Below the pieces are notes generated by a model. That model searched no databases. It saw nothing but the letters and a program-made list of their open reading frames with translations, and was not told the DNA's origin. A stretch of 9,878 bases of DNA from JAUIAI01 sp049680625. Lineage in GTDB: Bacteria > Pseudomonadota > Gammaproteobacteria > Burkholderiales > Burkholderiaceae_E. The translations under genes were made by a program, and so were the position numbers. Shown piece by piece: positions 1 through 5,375 of this stretch (position 1 is its first letter; each line of letters starts with the position of its first letter). Where the stretch lies: positions 1-9,878 of the forward strand of contig JBAUID010000128.1 of NCBI GenBank assembly GCA_049680625.1. Direction: 5' to 3'.

Positions 1-36
1 CGGCTTCTCTGACCAGCAAGAAACAACCAGTGGTGG

Positions 37-1017
37 TCACTCGACGACCCGGGTGGCGAACACCACGAGTTCGGGAGGCAGCGTTAATCCGAGCTGTCGC
101 GCCGTGCGCAGGTTGATCACGAGATCAAACGTGCGCATCTGCTCGATCGGCAGGTCGACCAACTTCGCACCCCTGAGAACGCGATCCACGAAGTATGCGC
201 CTCGCTCAAATATCGCGACTATGTTGGGGGAGTAGCTCAGCAGGCCACCCGCATCGGTCAAGGAGGCCCAGGCCGAGACAATGGGCACACGATGTTTGAG
301 TGCGACTTCGGCAATGGCCGTCCGGTTCTGCGGAACCAGGCCCGGACCGAATCCGACGTAAAGCGCGTCCGGAGGATCAGCCGCAATCTGCTCGAAGCGC
401 CGCTTCAGGCTCGCCTGGGAGCCGGCCGGCATGGGAATCGGCTGCATCCCAGCCTCGCGCAACGCCATCTGCGCGTTGTTCATCTCCACAATGGAAACTT
501 GGTTGCGCTGATCCCAGAGCAGTGCGACGCGCTGGGCCCTGGGCAGCGCCATCCTGAGGAAATCGATGCGCTTGGCAGCTAGTTCCGACATATTGTTGCT
601 GATTCCGGTCGCGTTGAAACGCGGCCGCGAGAAGGATTCCGTCACCCCCAGGTTGACGGGATCTCCAACCGAAAGAAACACGATCGGCACCGTCTTCGTT
701 GTCTTCATGCAAGCGAATGTCGGCTGTACGCCCACCGTCGCCAAGACATCGACCTTCTCGCGGATCAGTTCTTGGCACAGATCAACCAGGAAATCTGGTT
801 CGTTTTCTGCCGAGCGGTACACGATGCTGACCGATTTTCCGATCTCCCAGCCGTAAGCCGCCAGCGCATCGAGGAAAGCCTGGCGCATTACCGAAGGTTC
901 TGCGCGGATCGGCTCAAGCACCAGATAGCCGATCTTTGGAATGCGCTGCGCCGCAACCGACGTCGCCACCGACGCGAATGCGATGAACAGCGCAGCGAGG
1001 GCAAAACGGTGATTCAT
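37..1017 (-). CDS. ABC transporter substrate-binding protein, ABC_sub_bind (TrpX-like) family, orphan
   Basis: A 326-residue periplasmic receptor, the usual length for the ABC_sub_bind family. Residues 1-23 form a Sec signal peptide: Asn-His-Arg, a hydrophobic core, then a VAA-type cleavage site before QRIPKIGYL. The start of the mature protein (KIGYL, a one-strand entry into a periplasmic-binding fold) and the pattern 'PIVFLSVGDPVNLGV' are typical of this family, as is the end 'NLRTARQLGLTLPPELV'. Members bind small ligands (aromatic amino acids in some cases) and pass them to a TrpYZ-type permease/ATPase pair. No such permease or ATPase lies next to it here, at least on the right side, so its partner is unknown and it may be an orphan or have a partner left of the window. 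The ATG at 1017 is the natural start because the signal peptide begins there. The Shine-Dalgarno is weak (GGA about 9 nt upstream). By eye this gene is richer in G+C than the genes to its right. Family sure, ligand not known. Confidence 0.9.
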   Translation of the reverse strand: MNHRFALAALFIAFASVATSVAAQRIPKIGYLVLEPIRAEPSVMRQAFLDALAAYGWEIGKSVSIVYRSAENEPDFLVDLCQELIREKVDVLATVGVQPTFACMKTTKTVPIVFLSVGDPVNLGVTESFSRPRFNATGISNNMSELAAKRIDFLRMALPRAQRVALLWDQRNQVSIVEMNNAQMALREAGMQPIPMPAGSQASLKRRFEQIAADPPDALYVGFGPGLVPQNRTAIAEVALKHRVPIVSAWASLTDAGGLLSYSPNIVAIFERGAYFVDRVLRGAKLVDLPIEQMRTFDLVINLRTARQLGLTLPPELVVFATRVVE

Positions 1018-1461
1018 GGTTTTGTGTCCAAGGGCATCTGTTCACTTTAGTGAGTTTTCGGGAGGAGTCAACCTGCTGAAACCCCCTGAATTGCGTATCT
1101 AGAAGTTGCCAATGCGATCAAAATGCGAAACGCTTCTTACGAAAGTGTTCACCCTAAGCAGTCATTCGCCTGCCGCCCGATTGATACGGACAATCGGCAA
1201 TGAAGAGACATTACCAGAATCTCTACGCCCGTCTCAATGATCGGACGACATTAACCGGCTTTTGGCGCCGATTGACCTGACTACTGTACCTAGAATTGGG
1301 TGCCCCCCGGAGAATTGCTTTGCTGGCGAAACCGGTCAACACTGCACTTTGACACGGGTCACCGGGCACGATAGGACCGGTCCGTTGGATAGCTGTTATG
1401 CGGTCAAAGAGCGGTGCTGGTTTATCCATTTTGATTCGTTGCAGAACGTTCCGAGGTAACA
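1018..1461. other. Non-coding stretch with no recognisable gene
   Basis: About 440 bases between the receptor start and the SnoaL-like pseudogene. Short open frames exist on both strands (for example 1262-1459 plus and 1223-1483 minus), but their translations are rich in Cys, Pro and Arg, resemble no family I know and have no convincing ribosome site. The stretch should hold the receptor promoter on the minus strand and perhaps the former promoter of the pseudogene. Two symmetrical sites are visible: CCGATTG/CAATCGG at 1177-1183 and 1191-1197, and the perfect palindrome GGACCGGTCC at 1374-1383. No transposon ends, tRNA or clear terminator were seen. It may be decayed coding DNA. Confidence 0.6.
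1177..1197. repeat. Small inverted repeat (7-bp arms, 7-nt spacer)
   Basis: CCGATTG at 1177-1183 is the exact reverse complement of CAATCGG at 1191-1197. No T-tract follows on either strand, so a terminator is unlikely. It lies about 160 bp upstream of the receptor start (minus strand), where an operator could sit, but no regulator gene is nearby. Chance occurrence is possible. Confidence 0.35.
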
Positions 1462-1854
1462 ACGGCAGTAGACACGGATGCAATAAGAGAGCGAATTACG
1501 AAGATTTATTCTGGTTTCGTTAATCCTGGTGACGCTAGTGGGTACGCGAGCATGTACACCGAACATGTTTTATGGTCACCAGCTGTTGGGCCCGGGCAAA
1601 CAACGGAGCCCGGAGTTGAAGGAGCCATCGGCGGCCTGTTTGAAAAGCCTTCTCTCGCCGTCGAAATTGAAGCAGATGAGGGGTCGATTTCTGGAGATTC
1701 TGGTTGGGCGACCAGGATAGTGAACGGCGTCTCTACCGACAAGGTTACTGGAGAGAAAGGGAAGTTTAGGTTCAGACTTCTTCAGCTACTTGCTAAACAG
1801 GCGAATGAATAGAAAATTTCGCGTCAGGTGTGGAGCAACAAGTTAGTTTACTAA
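1462..1854 (+). pseudogene. SnoaL-like / DUF4440 (NTF2-fold) protein, decayed: start codon lost and internal amber stop
   Basis: Frame 1 is open from 1435 to 1809, and its translation fits the NTF2-like SnoaL/DUF4440 pattern closely. First comes a helix 'AIRERITKIYSGFVNPGDASGYASMYTE', then strand 'HVLWSP', then 'ISGDSGWATRIVNGVSTDKVTGE', then 'GKFRFRLLQLL'. The frame meets TAG at 1810-1812, but the next 13 codons read KISRQVWSNKLVY before TAA at 1852-1854. This matches the family's usual ending WKIARQIWNNK, so TAG sits exactly where Trp (TGG) is expected. At the 5' end no ATG, GTG or TTG is in frame before Met at 1552, which lies inside the first helix. ACG at 1462 follows GAGG (1453-1456) by 5 nt, as if ATG had become ACG. 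Two independent lesions argue for a pseudogene. A translated fragment 1552-1812 (86 residues) is possible but would lack half of the first helix and the last strand. Functions in this fold vary widely (isomerase, hydrolase, binding), so none is assigned. Confidence 0.72.
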
Positions 1855-1875
1855 GACCTGAGAATGCTCCACATC
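1827..1875. terminator. Long-loop inverted repeat at the 3' ends of two convergent genes, possible weak terminator
   Basis: TGTGGAGCA (1829-1837) is the perfect reverse complement of TGCTCCACA (1865-1873). A G-T wobble and one more G-C pair (1827 with 1875) lengthen the stem to 11. The 27-nt loop contains a second small palindrome, TTAGT-TT-ACTAA (1843-1854). The site lies just past the cupin stop on the minus strand and over the tail of the decayed SnoaL-like gene. Only a short T-tract (AAATTTTC) follows on the minus strand, so termination would be weak. It could also be chance. Confidence 0.35.
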
Positions 1876-1903
1876 TAATACCAGGTTGACTTCGAGGTTC
1901 CGC

Positions 1904-2248
1904 TTAAACCAGCGGAACATAGTCGTATTCACCAATTCCCTGCAATACCAGGAAGGATAACGATTCTGCGCCGATGTTGGTCACCAGATGTGCGCGTCCC
2001 GCCGCCACACAGTAGCTTTGCCCCGGCATCAGACGAACTTCCTCTTTAGGGTTCTGAACAAAAAGACGCATTTCTCCCTTCATGACGTAAAAGGTATCAC
2101 TGACAAATGTGTGCGAGTGCCATGGAACGGTTTGCGTTGCCGACAGTTGAAGTTCGCTGATCCGAAAGCCCGGTCTCTCCAGGTGGTACGAGCGGGACTC
2201 GACTTCGTACAAATGACTGCCACTTGGCAGGGATTGTGATTCGCTCAA
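1904..2248 (-). CDS. Small single-domain cupin protein
   Basis: A 114-residue protein made of one cupin_2 beta-barrel. Motif 1 is around residues 39-58: His44-Ser-His46, four residues, Asp51, six residues, Gly58. The family consensus has Glu where this protein has Asp51. Motif 2 is around residues 76-91: Gly76, Ala82 in place of the usual Pro, Gly84, His87 and Asn91. His44, His46, Asp51 and His87 would form the metal site, so a metal-bound fold is plausible. 'WHSHTFVSDTFYVMKGEM' and 'MPGQSYCVAAGRAHLV' are the textbook spacing. No signal peptide, so cytoplasmic. The start is TTG (2246-2248). No ATG occurs in frame before residue 56, and GGAG at 2256-2259 sits 7 nt upstream. Small cupins act as dioxygenases, isomerases, sugar-epimerase-like enzymes or ligand sensors, and the sequence does not decide. 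It is transcribed in the same direction as the two genes to its right but separated by about 75 bp. Confidence 0.85.
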   Translation of the reverse strand: MSESQSLPSGSHLYEVESRSYHLERPGFRISELQLSATQTVPWHSHTFVSDTFYVMKGEMRLFVQNPKEEVRLMPGQSYCVAAGRAHLVTNIGAESLSFLVLQGIGEYDYVPLV

Positions 2249-2323
2249 AATTATTCTCCGATCTCAGACTAATGCGTTCGAGTTAAGCCCAGGTAATACG
2301 GGTTATGGCCAATAAAAGTCAAC

Positions 2324-2566
2324 TTACAAAGCGGCCAGCCAGGGAACGTAGCGCCGGGCTTGCCTCAGCGTAACTTCTTTGCTGTTGAAGTTTAAACTTG
2401 AGTAATAGCTGACTGCCGTCCAGTGGCCCATGTCCTCTGCATCGCGGCGGAACTCTTCGAAGCCAAAACTCTGGTCGGGTCGCTCGAATATGTCGACACA
2501 CCGATCCCCCTCAATGCTTTCGAGGCTTTGAAGGACAGTCCAGGACTTATGTAGTCGGTTAGACAC
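2324..2566 (-). CDS. Conserved-looking hypothetical protein, 80 residues, GTG start
   Basis: I do not recognise a named family, but the composition is that of a real soluble protein. The core 'KSWTVLQSLES' / 'GDRCVDIFERPD' / 'SFGFEEFRRD' alternates hydrophobic and charged residues as in a beta-sheet. It is followed by 'WTAVSYYSSLNF' and a C-terminal helix 'EVTLRQARRYVPWLAAL'. Similar short proteins are familiar to me as hypotheticals in Proteobacteria (recollection, not checked). The frame is open up to an ATG at 2653, but that start would overlap the stop of the TraB/GumN gene and add 29 residues of Arg/Gln-rich, unstructured-looking sequence. GTG at 2564-2566 has a well-placed GGAG 7 nt upstream, so I chose it. 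No signal peptide or membrane segment. It lies 77 bp downstream of the TraB/GumN gene in the same direction and may share its transcript. Confidence 0.65.
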   Translation of the reverse strand: MSNRLHKSWTVLQSLESIEGDRCVDIFERPDQSFGFEEFRRDAEDMGHWTAVSYYSSLNFNSKEVTLRQARRYVPWLAAL

Positions 2567-2643
2567 CAGGTGACTCCGTGATCGTTGCTGGCCGGTCTGC
2601 TCCCTGATTGGCAGAGCTAATTGGCGACCGCTAACAGCAACTG

Positions 2644-3534
2644 CTAATGACAACCGTTAACTGCCTCAACCGAATACCCGGCGTCCCGCAACTGGGCGAG
2701 CAAGCCAATATCACCGGCCATATGCAGAGCACCAACCAGGACGTATTCAACTTCGGGTGTCTTCATCATTTCAGTAAGCTGCGGCATCCAGTTGTTATTT
2801 CGTTTACCGATCAGTGCGTCGAAGATGGCCGGATAAGACTGACGCATTTCGTCCAGCTCAGATGCTTCGGCCAATGCCTGAATATCACCGTCCCGCCAAT
2901 TTTTAACTATTTTCTTGAACATTTTGTTCAGAACCGCCATGTTCTCGATGATGTGTTGCACGAACTTATCTTCGTTACCAACCCCCATGTTCACAATAAG
3001 ATCCATCTGGCTTTCGGCTGTTTCCAAAAAGCCCAATGGCACTTTGTCCCGGCTTGCCTTGTCCAGGTAGTAGCTATCAACGCCGCCCGGGGTGATGCCG
3101 GATTTTTGCAGTTGGCGGGCCACCAGTGTGCTCATTAATATACCTGGCTTCATTTGCAGGTAAGGCTGGTTGGGCAGGCCGCTATTTCGGAGTAATTTGC
3201 GGAGGTTCCCAAGGGTTTTTTTGCTGAGTTTTTTACCAAGCGACTGGTTCGCCGGGTACAACATCTGATTGGCATAGCGGCGGGTGAACTGCGGGGTTTG
3301 CACGTTGCGGATATCGGCTTCAAAGACAATTTTTTCGGCGCGTCGGTAGGCGGCATCAAATTCGCATGGCAGCGGGAAGTCTTTTTTGCCCAGCAAGTGA
3401 ACCGTGCCACCCAGGAAAAGCTCGGTCTGGTTGTTGTAAACGCGCCAGAGTGATGTGTCCGCCAGGGAAACCGTTGGCAACAGCAGAGCGGTAAAAGTGG
3501 CGCAAATGAACGCGGAAATCCGATATTTTCTCAT
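2644..3534 (-). CDS. TraB/GumN family protein, secreted
   Basis: A 296-residue protein of the TraB/GumN family, whose bacterial members are extracytoplasmic and are related by fold to Tiki-type metalloproteases. Residues 1-25 form a signal peptide: Met-Arg-Lys-Tyr-Arg, hydrophobic core, VSLA cleavage. The mature part starts 'SLWRVYNNQTELFLGGTVHLL', with the family signature GGTVHLL at about 42-48 including His46. Next are an 'IVFEADI' strand with acidic residues, and near the end 'VEYVLVGALHMAGDIGLLAQL' with the second conserved His and 'AGYSVEAV'. Two Cys (in 'PLPCEF' and in the final 'NGCH') may form a disulfide. The frame is open to an ATG at 3603, but the 23 extra residues would push the signal sequence inwards and run through the divergent promoter region. 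ATG at 3532-3534 gives a clean signal peptide, although no strong Shine-Dalgarno is seen. Substrate unknown. It is divergent from the lyase gene, with 96 bp between the starts. Confidence 0.88.
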   Translation of the reverse strand: MRKYRISAFICATFTALLLPTVSLADTSLWRVYNNQTELFLGGTVHLLGKKDFPLPCEFDAAYRRAEKIVFEADIRNVQTPQFTRRYANQMLYPANQSLGKKLSKKTLGNLRKLLRNSGLPNQPYLQMKPGILMSTLVARQLQKSGITPGGVDSYYLDKASRDKVPLGFLETAESQMDLIVNMGVGNEDKFVQHIIENMAVLNKMFKKIVKNWRDGDIQALAEASELDEMRQSYPAIFDALIGKRNNNWMPQLTEMMKTPEVEYVLVGALHMAGDIGLLAQLRDAGYSVEAVNGCH

Positions 3535-3630
3535 CAGAGCAGTATATAGGGCGAGGATTGGATGAATTTTTGGGGCGAATCGCGTATAAATGGGGGTTCG
3601 CATGACATGCTCATCACTTCGGAGATTTCA
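3535..3630. promoter_or_regulatory. Divergent intergenic region between TraB/GumN and lyase genes, with lyase ribosome site
   Basis: The 96 bp between the two starts should hold promoters in both directions. Rightward, TATAAA at 3585-3590 resembles a -10 box, but no hexamer at 16-18 nt upstream matches TTGACA well (TTGGAT at 3558 is 21 nt away). Leftward, TATACT lies only a few bases from the chosen TraB ATG, which would leave almost no leader. GGAG at 3621-3624, 6 nt before ATG 3631, is a clear Shine-Dalgarno for the lyase. Promoter calls are weak; the ribosome site is firm. Confidence 0.4.
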
Positions 3631-4596
3631 ATGGGTCGTAAGAAAGACATTCAACTGGCTGGTGTGATTCCGGCAACCCTGGCTGCGTTTAACGACGACT
3701 TCAGTATTGATGAAAAACATTCACGTGCCCATCTGGCTGATGTGGCTGCCACCGAGGGCATTAGCGCGATTACGGTAAACGGTCATGCGTCTGAAATCCA
3801 TGCCTGCAGTTTTGAAGAGCAACAGCGTATGCTGGCATTTTCACTTGAAGAAGTTGGTGACAAGGTACCGCTTATCAACGGTATTTATGCTGACGGCAGT
3901 TTTCAGGCAGCCGAAATAGCCCGGATGGCCGAAGGTGAAGGGGCGTCAGCCCTGCTGGTATTCCCGCCAAACAGTATGAGCATGGGTGGACACCTACGCC
4001 CCGAAATGGCTTTGACTCATTTCAAAACTATTTGTGATGCTACCGATCTGCCCATTATTTTGTTCCAATACCCTGGTGCCAGCGGTTTGCAATACCCGAT
4101 GGACACCCTGGTAAAAATCCTTGAGACATTTCCGCAGATTGGTGCGATCAAAGACTGGTGTAACGATCCGGCATTACACGAGCGGCATACCGAGGTCTTG
4201 CAGTCAATGGCACGCCCGGTCAATGTTTTAACAACCCACAGTGCCTGGTTAATGGGTTCGCTGGCGATGGGGGCTAACGGCTTGCTGTCCGGCGCCGGTA
4301 GCGTGTTGGCGGACATGCAGGTTCGGATGTTCAATGCTATCAAGGCAAACGATCTGGCAACTGCCCGCGAAATCAACGAACGGTATCGCCCGGTTGCCCA
4401 GGGTTTTTATTCCGCGCCGTTCCTGGACATGCATAACCGCATGAAAGAATGCCTGGTGTTACTGGGTAAGCTGCCCAAGGCAGTGGTTCGCCCGCCGCTG
4501 ATGAAACTGAGCGATGCAGAAATTGCCAGTCTGCGTCAACGCCTGGTGGTTGCCGGTATGCTAGAAGACGACACGGTTGTGCGCCGGGCTGCATGA
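3631..4596 (+). CDS. Dihydrodipicolinate synthase (DapA)/N-acetylneuraminate lyase superfamily protein, function other than DapA likely
   Basis: A 321-residue class I aldolase/lyase of the DHDPS/NAL (beta/alpha)8-barrel superfamily, slightly longer than the usual 290-310. The Schiff-base Lys is Lys174 in 'IGAIKDW', and the catalytic Tyr is Tyr147 in 'ILFQYPGASG'. The substrate loop, TTGE in DapA, reads Gly51-His-Ala-Ser-Glu55, so both Thr are replaced. The loop that carries Tyr107 in DapA reads 'FPPNSM' with no Tyr. The Lys and Tyr indicate an enzyme that forms an imine with a keto acid such as pyruvate; the loop changes argue against lysine biosynthesis. Subgroups with an NGHASE-like loop are familiar to me as uncharacterised catabolic homologues (recollection). 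Candidate reactions are aldol cleavage or dehydration of a 2-keto acid. The frame opens at 3562 with an ATG at 3607 too, but ATG 3631 has GGAG at 6 nt and starts right before the barrel ('IQLAGVIPATL'). No signal peptide. It converges with a Liv-type importer, which may bring in its substrate (inference). Confidence 0.87.
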   Translation: MGRKKDIQLAGVIPATLAAFNDDFSIDEKHSRAHLADVAATEGISAITVNGHASEIHACSFEEQQRMLAFSLEEVGDKVPLINGIYADGSFQAAEIARMAEGEGASALLVFPPNSMSMGGHLRPEMALTHFKTICDATDLPIILFQYPGASGLQYPMDTLVKILETFPQIGAIKDWCNDPALHERHTEVLQSMARPVNVLTTHSAWLMGSLAMGANGLLSGAGSVLADMQVRMFNAIKANDLATAREINERYRPVAQGFYSAPFLDMHNRMKECLVLLGKLPKAVVRPPLMKLSDAEIASLRQRLVVAGMLEDDTVVRRAA

Positions 4597-4647
4597 TTAG
4601 ATTGTTCACAGTGGGGCCGGTGCCGGTTGTCGGTTGGGGGCCGCACG

Positions 4648-4679
4648 AAAAAAGGGAGAGCATGGCTCTCCCTTTTTTT
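4648..4679. terminator. Bidirectional Rho-independent terminator
   Basis: GGGAGAGC (4654-4661), a 3-nt loop ATG, then GCTCTCCC (4665-4672), a perfect 8-bp stem. Seven T follow on the plus strand (4673-4679), and six A precede the stem (4648-4653), giving a T-tract on the minus strand. It lies 51 nt after the lyase stop and 57 nt after the livF stop, so it can end both convergent transcripts. Confidence 0.92.
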
Positions 4680-4736
4680 GTTGCTACGCCAGGTTTCGTG
4701 GCGTAAGCGAGGCAACCTAAGCAATTGTCTCAGCCT

Positions 4737-5375
4737 TCAGACAATACTGCCGCGCTCGATTACAAAGCGGTGATCGAGAAGGGAAGCGATATGACTGTCG
4801 TTGGACTCAGCTACCAGCACCGACTGGCCGTCGCGCTTCAGGTTGGACATAATTTCCACCATGCGCTGGGCAAAAACCGGGGCGATTCCCTCACCGGGTT
4901 CATCCAGAATCAGTAACTGGGTGCCCACCATCAGGGCGCGCGCAAAGGCCACAAATTTTTGTTGTCCGCCGGATAGCTGGGTTGCCCCGCGTCTACTAAA
5001 TGCCTCGACCTCGGGCATTAATTTGTAGATTCGGGCCAGGCGTTCCTGTGCATCGCTGATATTGGTCGCCCACACTGGCAGCATAATATTTTCTTCCGCT
5101 GTGAGTTCAGGCACCAGGCGGCGATCTTCGGGCATAAAGCCAATGCCCTGGTGGGCGCGCTCGTGTGCCGACTGCGCAGTGAGCGACTTTCCCTTGAATT
5201 GAACGTCACCCGAGCGTGGGGTCAACGCACCCATAATTGAGCGAAGCAAGGTGGTTTTACCCGCCCCGTTTCTGCCGATCAGCCCGCACATGGTTCCTGC
5301 AGGAATGCTCAGGCTGACATCGTGAAGAATTGGGGTTGGGCCAATGTTCACATTCAAGTTGGTTATTTCAAGCAT
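4737..5375 (-). CDS. livF: Branched-chain amino acid-type ABC transporter ATP-binding protein LivF
   Basis: A 212-residue ATPase, one of the two nucleotide-binding subunits of the Liv/HAAT importer, on the cytoplasmic face of the LivHM permease. Walker A GRNGAGKTT is at 34-42. The LivF-typical 'GFMPEDRRLVPELT' is near 79-92. The ABC signature LSGGQQK is at 134-140, and Walker B 'LLILDE' with catalytic Glu159 at 154-159. The switch position, His in most ABC ATPases and Gln in most LivF (LVEQN), reads Ala-Glu-Ser-Asn (189-192), so Ser191 stands there. The protein stops soon after 'VIERGSIV', about 20 residues shorter than typical LivF, which lacks the usual C-terminal strand and helix. The frame is open to 5420, but ATG at 5373-5375 starts the fold ('LEITNLNV') and has GAGGGGG 6 nt upstream. 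It overlaps the livG stop by 8 nt, so translation is coupled. Last gene of the operon, ending at the bidirectional terminator. Confidence 0.92.
   Translation of the reverse strand: MLEITNLNVNIGPTPILHDVSLSIPAGTMCGLIGRNGAGKTTLLRSIMGALTPRSGDVQFKGKSLTAQSAHERAHQGIGFMPEDRRLVPELTAEENIMLPVWATNISDAQERLARIYKLMPEVEAFSRRGATQLSGGQQKFVAFARALMVGTQLLILDEPGEGIAPVFAQRMVEIMSNLKRDGQSVLVAESNDSHIASLLDHRFVIERGSIV

Noticed and set aside
1371..1383. GGACCGGTCC palindrome as an attachment site or transposon end
   Set aside because: A single copy only, with no integrase, transposase, target duplication or second copy in the window.
1223..1483. Minus-strand open frame of 86 codons
   Set aside because: No ribosome site and no recognised pattern, and it runs into the start region of the SnoaL-like pseudogene on the other strand.
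1506..1742. Minus-strand open frame of 78 codons rich in Pro and Ser
   Set aside because: It is antisense to the SnoaL-like frame, whose translation fits a known fold; Pro/Ser richness is typical of a shadow frame.
2647..3138. Long open frame (163 codons) on the plus strand
   Set aside because: It lies wholly antisense to the TraB/GumN gene, has no family resemblance, and its Cys/His-rich content is that of a shadow frame.
3562..3630. N-terminal extension of the lyase to the ATG at 3562 or 3607
   Set aside because: The extension has no homology-like sequence and covers the promoter gap, while ATG 3631 has GGAG at the right distance.
4017..4376. Minus-strand open frame of 119 codons
   Set aside because: It is antisense to the central part of the lyase, which is intact and has its catalytic residues.
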